Counted from the stretch's first letter, positions 41,051-50,161 are shown. The stretch is 64,000 nucleotides of DNA from Glycocaulis sp. (GCA_022565665.1 JAIUMI010000001.1:372001-436000); one strand, 5' to 3'. A program made the numbers and translations. The notes: generated from the sequence alone by a model not told the origin.

Positions 41051-42190
41051 ATGCTGCGTACCACCCTGCTGGCCTGCGCTCTCCTGCTGACCCTGCCGAT
41101 CCTTGCACTCGCAGGCGATGAGGCACCTGCCCCGGCCAGTGATCAGCCCGAAGACCTGATCGTGGTGCGCGGCGAGCGTGCCGGACCGCAGCTCTGGCGG
41201 GTCCATCACCCGGAGATGGAAGGCGAGGTCTATGTCTTCATCACTGTCCCCTGGCTGCCGGGCAGCCTTGAGTGGAACGAGCGCCCCGTGGCGAGCGTCC
41301 TTGAAGAAGCACGCCTCGTCCTCACCGAGTTCGAGGTCAATTCCGGCGCGATCGGCACAACCCGCATGGCCGCGATGATGCTGCGCACCATCACCTTCAA
41401 CCGCAGCCGCATCATGATGCCGCGCGGCACTACGCTGGCTGACCGGGTGGACGCAGAACTGGCCGCAGAATTCCAGCGGGCGAGCGCCATCGCCGAGGAG
41501 CGCGATCAGCGCCGCCGTCAGATGCGGCGTGCAGCACGCCGGGGCGGAGAGACCGCGCCGGCCGAGACCCTTCTGGAAGAGCCTGACGAGGCGGCCCTCG
41601 CCGAACGCATCGCCTCGCTCGATCCCTCCCGCATGCACCCCTTCTTCCAGGCCATGACGCTGATCGGCAACGCGGCCAGCAGCGTCGACCTCAAGGGTGC
41701 TTCAGCCATTGAGGACAGGGTGACGCGCCTCGCCCGGCGGAGCCGTGTTCCGGTGCGCGCGGTGCAGAGCTATGATCTGGCCGTTTCGGACATCTCCACC
41801 ATTATCCGCTCGGTGCAAGATTTCTCACGTAAGACCAATGAGATCTGTGTGTCCGAAGCGATCCATTTTGCCACCACCGAACTGCCCACGGCCTGGATGA
41901 TGGCGCAGGCCTGGGCGCGCGGGGATGTGAGCACGCTGCGCGGCCATGCCAGCGCCCGCGCCGGCCTGGAGTGCCAGCGCGCCATGGAAAGCGAGATCGG
42001 CGGGCTACGGACTCTGGGCGGGCAGACGACCGCCGAGATCGATTATGCGGGCATTTGGAGCGAGGCGATTGCCGGTGCGGTGGCAGGCGGCGGCGTGACG
42101 CTCGCCGTGGTCGGCGCGCCGGGATGGCTGCGCGAGGACGGGATTCAGGCTCACCTTGCCGAGGCCGGCTTCCTGGTAGACGGACCGTAA
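41051..42190 (+). CDS. TraB/GumN family protein with degenerate motifs, exported
   Basis: Protein of 379 residues with a signal peptide (about 1-21, LLLTLPILALA). The overall TraB/GumN (Tiki-fold) pattern is visible: LWRVHHPEMEGEVYVF, VLEEARLVLTEFEV, a helical centre, and LAVVGAPGWLREDGIQAHL at the end. The two G-x-x-H motifs that hold the metal in this family are lost: the first reads ITVPW and the second GAPGW. It is therefore probably non-catalytic, or a divergent branch. Start ATG 41051 is set by the signal peptide with GGAG ahead; the frame is open from 40973. Confidence 0.7.
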   Translation: MLRTTLLACALLLTLPILALAGDEAPAPASDQPEDLIVVRGERAGPQLWRVHHPEMEGEVYVFITVPWLPGSLEWNERPVASVLEEARLVLTEFEVNSGAIGTTRMAAMMLRTITFNRSRIMMPRGTTLADRVDAELAAEFQRASAIAEERDQRRRQMRRAARRGGETAPAETLLEEPDEAALAERIASLDPSRMHPFFQAMTLIGNAASSVDLKGASAIEDRVTRLARRSRVPVRAVQSYDLAVSDISTIIRSVQDFSRKTNEICVSEAIHFATTELPTAWMMAQAWARGDVSTLRGHASARAGLECQRAMESEIGGLRTLGGQTTAEIDYAGIWSEAIAGAVAGGGVTLAVVGAPGWLREDGIQAHLAEAGFLVDGP

Positions 42191-42193
42191 GGT

Positions 42194-43156
42194 CTATTCG
42201 GCGGGGGTAGCCACAGGCTCGCGCGCAGGCGTTTCGCCGGACGGGGGCTCTGCCTCGCCTTTCAGCCGCGCCTGCTTTTCCGCCCAGCGCTGCTTGATGA
42301 TTTTCGAGCTTTCCCGGCTGCCATCGGGCGACCAGCCCGGCGGGCCGAGCCAGTAGCCGATAACCTCGCGCAGGGATTTGGCCGAGGACACGTCCTTCAC
42401 AATCCCCACCCATTCATGCAGGCAGATTTTGAGCGGGTTGTGGGTGCCGAGATTCTTCACGATGCCATAGCGGCACTTTTCCTCGTCGATCTCGGCCTGG
42501 AAGGTGCCGAATATCCGGTCCCAGATGATGAACACGCCCGCATAGTTGCGATCCAGATAGATCGGGTTGGTGGCGTGATGCACCCGGTGATGGGAGGGCG
42601 TGTTGAGCACGTATTCCAGCGGTCCGGGCAGGCGCTTGACCGCCTCGGTATGGATCCAGAACTGGTAGACGAGATTGAGCGCGCTGCAGAAGGCCACCAT
42701 CGCGATCGGAAAGCCCAGCAGGACCAGCCAGGTACCAAAGAAGATGAATTTGAAGGTCAGCGGGCTGAGCCAGGGCTGTCGCAGCGCGGTGGAGAGATTG
42801 TAGTGCTGGGAGGAGTGATGGACCACATGGTCCGCCCACCACCAGCGCACGGTATGGGCAAAGCGGTGGGACCAGTAATAGAGGAAATCGTCCAGCACGA
42901 AGCAGAGGGCGAACACCCAGAGCGCCCAGCCCATATCGAACAGGGCGAACTGCTCCACGTAAGTGAACCAGGCGAGCGCGATGAAGCCCAGCGCAATACC
43001 CGACACGGTATTGCCAAGCCCCATGGCAAGGCTGGCAGCCGTATCCTTCGGCTCGAACTCGGCCTTTCCGGTCGCGCGCGCATAGATCATTTCCGCCACG
43101 ATCAGCGCCACGAAGGCGGGAATGGCGATCATGATAGGATCAGGAAGCTGGGGCAT
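42194..43156 (-). CDS. Sterol desaturase family protein (fatty acid hydroxylase superfamily)
   Basis: Integral membrane di-iron enzyme of 320 residues. All His clusters are present: HRFAH (H-x3-H), DHVVHHS (H-x2-HH), the SPLTFKF bridge helix region, and SHHRVHHATNP (HH-x2-HH). Members hydroxylate or desaturate lipids, sterols or carotenoids at the membrane; substrate unknown. The Pro-rich C-terminal tail is unusual and hydrophilic. ATG 43156 is chosen, although GTG 43165 is possible. Either start lies inside the end of the upstream gene, so the two are coupled. Confidence 0.9.
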   Translation of the reverse strand: MPQLPDPIMIAIPAFVALIVAEMIYARATGKAEFEPKDTAASLAMGLGNTVSGIALGFIALAWFTYVEQFALFDMGWALWVFALCFVLDDFLYYWSHRFAHTVRWWWADHVVHHSSQHYNLSTALRQPWLSPLTFKFIFFGTWLVLLGFPIAMVAFCSALNLVYQFWIHTEAVKRLPGPLEYVLNTPSHHRVHHATNPIYLDRNYAGVFIIWDRIFGTFQAEIDEEKCRYGIVKNLGTHNPLKICLHEWVGIVKDVSSAKSLREVIGYWLGPPGWSPDGSRESSKIIKQRWAEKQARLKGEAEPPSGETPAREPVATPAE

Positions 43157-43607
43157 GGCCCTCACCCTTGCTGGCGGCTGCGTCCTTTACGAAGCGCCGC
43201 ATGATGGTCTCCCACCCTTCAGCCGCGCTCTCATCAAGGTCGAGCGTCACGCGCGGCAGGGTGAAATCGTTGAAGTGAATATGAAAGCAGGTGCCGTCCA
43301 CGTCCAGCCGGGCAATCTCGCCGGGCCTGATGGCGCGCGTCACACAGCGGCTGCTGCGCGCGATGACAAGGCCCAGCCTCTCCTCGTCTTTCTCCATGAC
43401 GAGCGCCGCCTTGCGGTCCGCTGACAATACGCCGTCACCAGCCTCGAACCCGGTCACGTCCTCTTCCATGCGCCGGGCAGGCAGGGCAGTGTCGGTGAAC
43501 TCCACATCCTGCCAGCCGCCGATAAGGCGGTTGAGCATGATCAGCGCACCGACGGCGAGCGCCGAAACGCCAAGCACGATCAGAAGGGTCAGCGGACTGT
43601 CATCCAT
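43140..43607 (-). CDS. Single-pass membrane protein of unknown function
   Basis: Protein of 155 residues. One N-terminal membrane helix (about 5-27, LTLLIVLGVSALAVGALIML) is followed by a soluble domain of about 125 residues with strands such as AALVMEKDEERLGLVIARSSRCVTRAIR and LDVDGTCFHIHFNDFTLPRVTLDLD. No family is recognised. Its end overlaps the start of the sterol-desaturase-family gene, which suggests joint expression. The gap of 51 bases to the PIG-L gene could allow a longer operon. Confidence 0.7.
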   Translation of the reverse strand: MDDSPLTLLIVLGVSALAVGALIMLNRLIGGWQDVEFTDTALPARRMEEDVTGFEAGDGVLSADRKAALVMEKDEERLGLVIARSSRCVTRAIRPGEIARLDVDGTCFHIHFNDFTLPRVTLDLDESAAEGWETIMRRFVKDAAASKGEGHAPAS

Positions 43608-43658
43608 GGGTGAATCTTGGGGGCTTTGAGAGAAGAGCGCAAGTGGCTGATCAGCCGG

Positions 43659-44474
43659 TCAGTCAGCGCTGTCGGAGAACGCATAATATTCACGCGTCCA
43701 CAGCGCATACATCACACGCGGGCCGATGCCGTAGGTGGCCTGCAGATAGCGAGACTGGCTTTCATGGATGCGCCAGGCCCGGCGCTTGTCGCGCGAAGGC
43801 GCAGGGACAGCGAAATCAGGGTCGGGCTGGATATCGGCGATGAGCTGGCCGCGCTCGCCGCCAAACTGGCGCAGGCCCGGACGTGGGGCGAGCACATAGA
43901 CCAGGCGCGGCCCCTCCTCGCCCAGCGCCTCTACCGCCTGCCGGGCGGCTTCGCCAATCGCCATGTGGTCGGGATGCAGCGAGATCGCGCTTTCCGGGTG
44001 GAAGCTGATGACGGCGGAGGGGCGCGTACGCTCGATCTCGGCGGCGACACGCTCCACCAGCTCATCGAAGGGACGCGCGCGCAGCTGGCCATCGCCCATA
44101 TCCAGCACGGTGTGGGAGGCAACACCCAGCGAGAAGCCGTGACGGCGCGCTTCAGCCTCGCGCACGATACCCAGATGCGGCTGGTCCACCACGGGCGGGT
44201 ATTGGGTGCCCGCCTCGCCGCGCGTGGCGGTGAAAAGATGGACCGGAACACCCTCCGCCACGCCGCGCGCCATCAGCGCATTGGCGGTAATCTCGTCATC
44301 GGGATGGGCAAAGACGAAAAGCCAGCCCGCCTCGCCCAGCGCGCCGCGCGCATCGGCAAGGCGCGGAACACCCGGCTCGGCAAAAAGCGAGCGCGCCAGC
44401 ATGAGCCCGCCAAGCGCGATCAGCGCCAGCGCGCCGGCCACAATACCCGCCCAGATGAGGATAATACGTGTCAT
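43659..44474 (-). CDS. PIG-L family deacetylase
   Basis: Zinc-dependent LmbE/PIG-L type N-deacetylase of 271 residues. The metal-binding motif AHPDDEI (about residue 50), TRGEAGTQYPP, and HPDHMAIGEAARQAVE are all present. An N-terminal membrane anchor (about 5-24) puts the enzyme at the membrane, which suits a glycolipid or N-acetyl sugar substrate. ATG 44474 has GGAAGGA ahead and is preferred to an upstream in-frame start at 44501. It is divergent from a GDPD gene, sharing an 83-base promoter region that holds a Pho-box-like repeat. Confidence 0.9.
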   Translation of the reverse strand: MTRIILIWAGIVAGALALIALGGLMLARSLFAEPGVPRLADARGALGEAGWLFVFAHPDDEITANALMARGVAEGVPVHLFTATRGEAGTQYPPVVDQPHLGIVREAEARRHGFSLGVASHTVLDMGDGQLRARPFDELVERVAAEIERTRPSAVISFHPESAISLHPDHMAIGEAARQAVEALGEEGPRLVYVLAPRPGLRQFGGERGQLIADIQPDPDFAVPAPSRDKRRAWRIHESQSRYLQATYGIGPRVMYALWTREYYAFSDSAD

Positions 44475-44494
44475 GCCAGATCCTTCCACGCGGC

Positions 44495-44511
44495 CTGTCA
44501 CCTGACTGACA
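44495..44511 (+). promoter_or_regulatory. Pho-box-like direct repeat upstream of the second GDPD gene
   Basis: CTGTCA at 44495-44500 and CTGACA at 44506-44511, 11 bases apart centre to centre with one mismatch, 46 bases ahead of the GDPD start. The period and half-site match the pit Pho box in this window. It also lies 20 bases ahead of the divergent PIG-L gene. Likely PhoB site by inference. Confidence 0.55.
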
Positions 44512-44557
44512 AGCTCTCATGGCATATCCTAACCTGGGAACCCAAGGGGGAGGATAG

Positions 44558-45433
44558 ATGATGCGCGCAATACTGATTTTGCTGGTGATTCTGGCTGGCG
44601 GATACGGGATAGCCCTGCTCTGGCCCGGCCCGGAGCCTGTCTCCCACCCATGGCTGGACGGCCGGACGGTGGAGCGTGCCGAGCGCATCGCCCATGCCGG
44701 GGGCTTGCGCCGCGCGCCCGCCAATACGCTGGCCGCCCTGGAACAGGCGCTTGCAGACGGCGCGGACGTGCTGGAGGTGGATACCCAGCTCACGTCCGAT
44801 GGCGTCCTCGTGCTGATGCATGACGACACAGTCGACCGGACGACGAACGGAACGGGGCTTGTCGCGGAGCTGACACTTGAGCAGGTGACACGGCTGAACG
44901 CCGCCTTCGGCTATGAGGGCGAAGACCCGGACCGGTTCATCCGCCACGGCATCACGGTGCCGACGCTGGCCGAGAGTCTGGCCGCCCATCGGGATGTACG
45001 CTGGATCGTGGAGATCAAGCCGGATACCGAGGAGGCCGCACGCGTGATGTGCGACACGATCCGCGAAGCAGGCATGGAAAGCCGCGCGCTGGTCGGCTCC
45101 TTCCATGACAGCGCCATGGCCCATTTCCGCGAGTTCTGCCCGGAAGTTGCCACCGGCATGGCCAGCAATGAGGCGCTGAGCTTTTATGTGATGGCCCGGC
45201 TGGGGCTTGCCAAATTCCACCCGACACCGGCCATCGCCATGCAATTGCCGCCGCGCGCCAACGGGCTGGAGGTCATCCATCCGCGCCTTGTTGCCGCCGC
45301 CCATGCGCGCGGCATCGCGGTACAGGTCTGGACGATCAATGATCCGGGCGAGATGGAGGCGCTGATCGCGCGCGGCGTCGACGGCATCATCACCGACCGG
45401 ATCGATGTGATGGCCGCCGTGCAGGGGGAGTGA
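44558..45433 (+). CDS. Glycerophosphodiester phosphodiesterase, membrane-anchored
   Basis: Second GDPD of the window, 291 residues. An N-terminal membrane helix (about 2-20) is followed by IAHAGGLRRAPANTLAALEQAL, where the usual HRG is HAG, then LEVDTQLTSDGVLVLMHDD and TVDRTTNGTG. The family's first His and the Glu-x-Asp metal pair are kept. Substrates are glycerophosphodiesters, perhaps headgroups of lipids. GGGGGAGG ends 4 bases before ATG 44558. Together with the GDPD at 32359 and pit it forms a likely phosphate-starvation group. Confidence 0.9.
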   Translation: MMRAILILLVILAGGYGIALLWPGPEPVSHPWLDGRTVERAERIAHAGGLRRAPANTLAALEQALADGADVLEVDTQLTSDGVLVLMHDDTVDRTTNGTGLVAELTLEQVTRLNAAFGYEGEDPDRFIRHGITVPTLAESLAAHRDVRWIVEIKPDTEEAARVMCDTIREAGMESRALVGSFHDSAMAHFREFCPEVATGMASNEALSFYVMARLGLAKFHPTPAIAMQLPPRANGLEVIHPRLVAAAHARGIAVQVWTINDPGEMEALIARGVDGIITDRIDVMAAVQGE

Positions 45434-45470
45434 GGAGCGGCCCGTCGGATGCGGCGGAGGGCAAAGAGAA

Positions 45471-45496
45471 AAGGCCGGGAGGTTTCCCTCCCGGCC
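45471..45496 (-). terminator. Rho-independent terminator of the second TonB receptor gene
   Basis: A 10-bp perfect stem GGCCGGGAGG/CCTCCCGGCC with a 4-base loop, followed on the minus strand by TTTTCTCTTT. It is 30 bases past the minus-strand stop at 45526. The U-rich run is on that side only, so the direction is clear. Confidence 0.85.
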
Positions 45497-45525
45497 CCTG
45501 CCCAATCCCCGGACGGAGAATGGTT

Positions 45526-48219
45526 CTAGAAGCGCGCCCGGAGCGAGAGCCCGTAGGTGCGCGGATTGCTGGGATAGCCGTTCGTGCTCGGACCGACTGT
45601 CCCGACCGAGAAGAACCCGCCACGCAGGTATTGCTCGTCGGTGAGGTTGCGGGCCCACAGATTGAGCGACCAGGCGCCATCCTGCGCGCCAATGCCGACC
45701 GAGCCGTTGACCAGCCAGAAGCCTTCCTGGGTCAGGGTCGGCAGCGGAGCCAGCGATCCAACCAGCAGATATTCGGACGTGTAGGACGCGTCACCGCGCA
45801 CCCGCAGCTCGAGAGTGTCGGTGAGCGGCTGGGTGAACATCGCGGCGATAAAGCCGGTCAGCTCGGGGCTGCCGCGGTCCACACCGGACAGATCATTGAA
45901 GCGGCCGGAGAAGCCGTTCGGGTTGATCCGGTCAGCCAGACAGTCGGCAAAGGTCGGGTTACCCGCCAGCTCCGGCAGGACCAGCGAGCTGTTGCGCGGG
46001 CAGGGCCCGAACTCGTAGCTGTTATACTTGTTCTGGAACAGCCAGGTGAAGCCGCCGGAGATGACCAGATTGTCGGTCGGGGCCAGCGTGGCTTCGACTT
46101 CCAGGCCGCGGATCGAGATCTCGCCTGCATTGTCGAGATAGAAACCGCCGCCGACGAAGGTCTCGGTCTGGAAGTCCTTGTTGGTCTGATCGAACAGCGC
46201 CACCGCGTAGATCAGGCGGTTTTCAAAGGCCGTGCCCTTCACACCCACTTCGATATTGAGCGTGGTCTCTTCCTCGAACTGGAAGATGCCGGTCGCGGCC
46301 GAGTTGGAGTTGAGCGAGAAACCGCCCGGCTTGTAGCCGGTGCCGACGCTCAGATAGGTATTGAGCGTATCGCTCCAGTCATAGCCGAAAATGATCGAGC
46401 CGGAGACGTTCTCATCCGTGCGCGAACCCGCCTGGAAGGGCGCGTTGACGACGTTGAACTGCAGGCCCGAGCCCACGATGAGCGGCAGCAGGAAGTTGAT
46501 GCTGGGATCAGCCGCCTGCGCTGCGGTAAGCGGCACGGCCGGGTTGAACGGCGCTCCCTGCGCGGCCAGCACCGCCGGCACGAAGAAGGCGCACGCATCC
46601 CCGCCAATGACCGGGAACAGGGCCGGGTCGCACGTGCCCGGGCTCGGCAGGCGCAGATCCTGGCCAAGCTGGACCGCGTTCAGCGATGAGAACGGATCGT
46701 TGATCGTCACGTCGGGCGTGTAGTCCTTGGTCTCGCGCGAATAACGCAGACCCGCCGTGATGGTGAAGCGGTCGGTAACCCGCCAGTCCACCTGACCAAA
46801 GGCCGACCAGGCCTGCGTGTCGTAATTATAGGTCTCGTTCACGAGGCCCTGACCGGCACCCAGATAGCCATTGGCCGGAACGGTCGGGATCGCGCTGGCA
46901 CCAGAGGGCAGCGGCACGAAGGCGCCGGTACCGGCCTGATTGTTCCCGCCAATAATGGTGTTCATGATCGACGGAATGCCCGCACCGGCCGGCAGGCCGA
47001 GTGCGGCCGCCAGACCGGCCACCGCCGGATCAAGCTCGGAGGCCCGATCGGCAAAGGCCGCGAGCTGGCTGCCATAGGGCGTCTCGTTCTGGAAGGTCAG
47101 CTGGTTGTTGTAATAGAACAGGCCGGCCATCCAGTCGAAATTCTCGCCGCCGTTCGAGGCAATGCGGAATTCCTGGGTGAAGGCGTCATAATCCTGGAAT
47201 TGCTGACGGGCACCGGCCGCATCCAGCGTGGTGAAGTCCGCATCGATGACCTGATCTTCCTCATAACGCTGGAAGGCGGTGATCGAGGTCAGGGTGAACT
47301 GGCCAAAATCGTGATTGATCTCTGCCGACAGACCCCATTGCTTCACCTCGGTGCGCAGCGGGCCGTCAATGGCGGTGGTGCCATCCCACGGATTCTCAGA
47401 CGGAATCACCGCGCCCAGCTGGGCCAGGGCGGAGGCCTCTGACGGCGAGACGAAGGTGAAGGGAGCTGCGCAGCAATTCTCGTCGATATAGCTGTAATTG
47501 GCGATGAAGCGCGCCGTGGTATTGCCACCGGTATCCCAGAGCAGCTGACCGCGTGCACTCCAGCGGTCGCGATTATTGAACTCCCGCCCGTCCTGGTTGG
47601 TGATGAAGCCGTCACGGCGATTGACCGAGCCATCAAGGCGGAAAGCCAGCTGGTCTTCCACCAGCGGGCCGGTCACCGTGCCGGACACGACACGGGCATT
47701 GTAATTGCCGATCGAGATTTCACCCTCGCCGCCGAACTCGAACTCGGGCTGGCGGGTGTGGAAGCTGACAACACCGGCGGGCGTGTTACGGCCGAACAGG
47801 GTGGATTGCGGGCCGCGGATGACTTCAACGCGCTCCAGCGAGAGCAGGTCATTGATCGCCGCGCCCTGACGGGGCACGTAGACCCCGTCGATGAACACGC
47901 CGACCGACGGCTCGACGCCCGGGTTGAACGAGCTGGAGCCCAGCGAGCGGATATTGAAGCTCTGATTGGTAGACGCCGCGAACTCGCCCACGGAGAGCGA
48001 GGGCACGAGCGTCTGGAGATCGGCGACGTCGCGGATCTGCGCATTGGCGATCGTCTCGCCGGTAACAGCGGTCACGGCGACAGGCGCCTCAAGCAGGGTC
48101 TGCTCGCGCTTCTGCGCTGTGACGGTGATGATTTCCACTTGCGCCTGCGCGGCAGTGCCGACAAGGCCTGCGGCCAGAGCGGTCGCACCGAGCACGGCGG
48201 CTCTTGAAAAACGCTTCAT
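45526..48219 (-). CDS. TonB-dependent outer-membrane receptor
   Basis: Outer-membrane importer of 897 residues. The signal peptide is 1-26 (ending TAAQA), followed by the TonB-box-like IITVTAQKREQ, a plug domain (EAPVAVTAVTGETI, NIRSLGSSSFNPGVEPSVGV, LERVEVIRGPQSTLFGRN), a 22-strand barrel with YGYDWSD/SVGTGYKPGGFSLN near the middle, and a terminal aromatic strand LSLRARF. This is the subtype with an FGRNTxAGV plug that in marine bacteria imports diverse substrates; the ligand is unknown. A strong GGGGAGG site precedes ATG 48219, and a clear terminator follows. Confidence 0.95.
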   Translation of the reverse strand: MKRFSRAAVLGATALAAGLVGTAAQAQVEIITVTAQKREQTLLEAPVAVTAVTGETIANAQIRDVADLQTLVPSLSVGEFAASTNQSFNIRSLGSSSFNPGVEPSVGVFIDGVYVPRQGAAINDLLSLERVEVIRGPQSTLFGRNTPAGVVSFHTRQPEFEFGGEGEISIGNYNARVVSGTVTGPLVEDQLAFRLDGSVNRRDGFITNQDGREFNNRDRWSARGQLLWDTGGNTTARFIANYSYIDENCCAAPFTFVSPSEASALAQLGAVIPSENPWDGTTAIDGPLRTEVKQWGLSAEINHDFGQFTLTSITAFQRYEEDQVIDADFTTLDAAGARQQFQDYDAFTQEFRIASNGGENFDWMAGLFYYNNQLTFQNETPYGSQLAAFADRASELDPAVAGLAAALGLPAGAGIPSIMNTIIGGNNQAGTGAFVPLPSGASAIPTVPANGYLGAGQGLVNETYNYDTQAWSAFGQVDWRVTDRFTITAGLRYSRETKDYTPDVTINDPFSSLNAVQLGQDLRLPSPGTCDPALFPVIGGDACAFFVPAVLAAQGAPFNPAVPLTAAQAADPSINFLLPLIVGSGLQFNVVNAPFQAGSRTDENVSGSIIFGYDWSDTLNTYLSVGTGYKPGGFSLNSNSAATGIFQFEEETTLNIEVGVKGTAFENRLIYAVALFDQTNKDFQTETFVGGGFYLDNAGEISIRGLEVEATLAPTDNLVISGGFTWLFQNKYNSYEFGPCPRNSSLVLPELAGNPTFADCLADRINPNGFSGRFNDLSGVDRGSPELTGFIAAMFTQPLTDTLELRVRGDASYTSEYLLVGSLAPLPTLTQEGFWLVNGSVGIGAQDGAWSLNLWARNLTDEQYLRGGFFSVGTVGPSTNGYPSNPRTYGLSLRARF

Positions 48220-48384
48220 TGGGTTCCTCCCCCTCTATGTGTTTGTGCAGCTGCGGCTTCGCATGTCCGCATGATGCTCCATCATCCAGTCTATGCGCGA
48301 TTTTGCCGTCTTGTCATGGGGTATTTATTGTCCAGTCAGTGAAGTGCGGCTTTCGCGACACACTTCGCAACTGCAACCGCCCGG

Positions 48385-48825
48385 TCAGGACTTGCGCGCC
48401 GTCAGCGCCGCATAGAGCCATCCCGCTGCTGCACCGCACACGGTCTGCGCCAGCTCTCCGGCCAGCGAGCGGGCGCCGGCAATCACCGGCACGCCGAAAA
48501 ACACCTCGCGCATCAGCATCAGCATGACGAACATGCACACCGCCCCCGCCACGGCGTAGACGATGGTCCGCGGCAGTTTCACAAAGCGCAAAAGAAGCGC
48601 GGAGACGGAAAACGCGACCAGAAACCCGATCAGGATGAAGACCGCATAGAGCGGGCCGAAGCCCATCAGATCATCGCGCGTCATGGCCAGCCGGTCAGCC
48701 ATGCCGATCACCGCACCGGCATCGGAAAGCGCGCCCAGCACGAACTGGGTCTGGATGATCACGCCGAGCACGGTCATGAACAGTGTCGCCACAATCAGCC
48801 CAAGCGGATAACGAAACCACGCCAT
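48385..48825 (-). CDS. Small four-helix membrane protein of unknown function
   Basis: Protein of 146 residues with four predicted membrane helices (about 7-27, 55-78, 86-106, 118-140) and short loops. No family is recognised. ATG 48825 is chosen because GGGGGGAGG lies ahead and the protein then begins at the first helix (MAWFRYPLGLIVATLF); the frame is open further upstream. It lies upstream of the TonB receptor on the same strand with a 165-base gap, so co-transcription is uncertain. Confidence 0.7.
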   Translation of the reverse strand: MAWFRYPLGLIVATLFMTVLGVIIQTQFVLGALSDAGAVIGMADRLAMTRDDLMGFGPLYAVFILIGFLVAFSVSALLLRFVKLPRTIVYAVAGAVCMFVMLMLMREVFFGVPVIAGARSLAGELAQTVCGAAAGWLYAALTARKS

Positions 48826-48966
48826 GACGCCCTCCCCCCTGCCCCGCCCCGGCCAACAAGCTGATTGGCGGGCGGGCACGTTGACCCCTATGATGCACGG
48901 GAATGGCGGGCGGTCCAATCGAAGTTTGGCCACACTGCCACGCCGCGTCCTGCCGGGGAGATCGCC

Positions 48967-50112
48967 ATGAAAACCGCCGCCCGCCTTGCCTGCACGCTTC
49001 TCGCAGCCGCCGCGCTGACCGCCTGCACCAATGAGGTGGAGCATACCGAACTGCCCGCGCCCGCCGCCGGGCATGCGGTGAGCGTGGAAACGCTCGTGGA
49101 GGGGCTGCACCATCCCTGGTCGCTCGCCTTCCTGCCGGGCGGGGACATGCTGATCACCGAGCGGTCTGGCGCGCTGCGCCTGGTTCAGGACAGGGCGCTG
49201 CGCGAGGAACCGGTCAGCGGTGTGCCGGACGTGCTGGCCCTGTCACAGGGCGGGTTGATGGAAGTGGTGCTGGCACCGGATTTTGAAGAGACGGGCGAGA
49301 TTTTCCTCAGCTTCGCCTACGGGACCGCCCGGTCCAACAATACCGCGCTCTACCGCGCCCGCTATGAGGACGGCGCCCTGCAGGACGGCGAGATCATCTG
49401 GCAGTCGCGCAAGGACAAGACGGGCGGGGCGCATTTTGGCGGCCGCATCGCCTTCCTGCCCGATGAAACCCTCCTTCTGACGCTAGGTGACGGGTTCGAG
49501 TTCCGCGAGGAAGCCCAGAGCCTTTCCAATCATTTCGGCACGATCGTGCGCCTCGACCGTGATGGCAGCGCGCCTGCCGATAATCCGTTCGCCGGGCGCG
49601 AAGACGCGCTGGCCGATATCTGGTCATACGGCCACCGCAATGTGCAGGGCATTGTCTATGATGGTGAAACCGGCGCGGTCTGGTCCCATGAGCACGGGCC
49701 GCGCGGCGGGGACGAGCTGAACCTGATCACGCCCGGCAGCAATTATGGCTGGCCCATCGTTACCTCCGGGCTCGATTATTCCGGCGCGCGTATCACCCCC
49801 TTCACCGAACATGAGGGCCGCTTCACCGCGCCGGTGCGCGAATGGCTGCCCACATCGATCGCACCGGCCGGAATGACCATCTATCGCGGCGAGGCCTTTG
49901 CCAGCTGGAACGGCGATCTGCTGATCACCGCGCTGGCCGGTCAGGCCCTCCACCGCGTGGTGATCGAGAACGGGCAAGCTGTGGCAGAGGAAAAACTGCT
50001 CGATGATCTCGGCCTGCGCCTGCGCGATGTGCGGGTCGGACCGGATGGGCTCGTCTACGTGCTCACCGATCATGCCAATGGCGCGCTTTTGCGGCTTTCT
50101 CCTGCCGATTGA
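48967..50112 (+). CDS. PQQ-dependent sugar dehydrogenase family lipoprotein
   Basis: Soluble aldose sugar dehydrogenase-like (YliI/GdhB family) beta-propeller of 381 residues. The N-terminus has a lipoprotein signal ending in LTAC (Cys19), so it is envelope-tethered. The propeller starts HHPWSLAFLPGGDMLITERSG and includes GGRIAFLPDETLLLTLGDGF, WSYGHRNVQGIVYD and the active-site HGPRGGDELNLI. Members oxidise aldoses using PQQ; PQQ synthesis genes are not in the window. Start ATG 48967 (GGGGAGATCGCC ahead) is set by the signal peptide. Confidence 0.9.
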   Translation: MKTAARLACTLLAAAALTACTNEVEHTELPAPAAGHAVSVETLVEGLHHPWSLAFLPGGDMLITERSGALRLVQDRALREEPVSGVPDVLALSQGGLMEVVLAPDFEETGEIFLSFAYGTARSNNTALYRARYEDGALQDGEIIWQSRKDKTGGAHFGGRIAFLPDETLLLTLGDGFEFREEAQSLSNHFGTIVRLDRDGSAPADNPFAGREDALADIWSYGHRNVQGIVYDGETGAVWSHEHGPRGGDELNLITPGSNYGWPIVTSGLDYSGARITPFTEHEGRFTAPVREWLPTSIAPAGMTIYRGEAFASWNGDLLITALAGQALHRVVIENGQAVAEEKLLDDLGLRLRDVRVGPDGLVYVLTDHANGALLRLSPAD

Positions 50113-50146
50113 CACATCGGTCAGTGAAGGGGCTGGCATTCGGGCC

Positions 50147-50161
50147 GTGAAAGGTGTTCAC
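50147..50161. promoter_or_regulatory. 15-bp dyad upstream of the serine hydrolase operon
   Basis: GTGAAAGGTGTTCAC: arms GTGAA/TTCAC around a 5-base centre, 68 bases before the start of the serine hydrolase gene that leads a five-gene run. It differs from the dyad at 40889 mainly in the centre, and from that at 18486 in two bases. A shared regulator is an inference. Confidence 0.4.
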
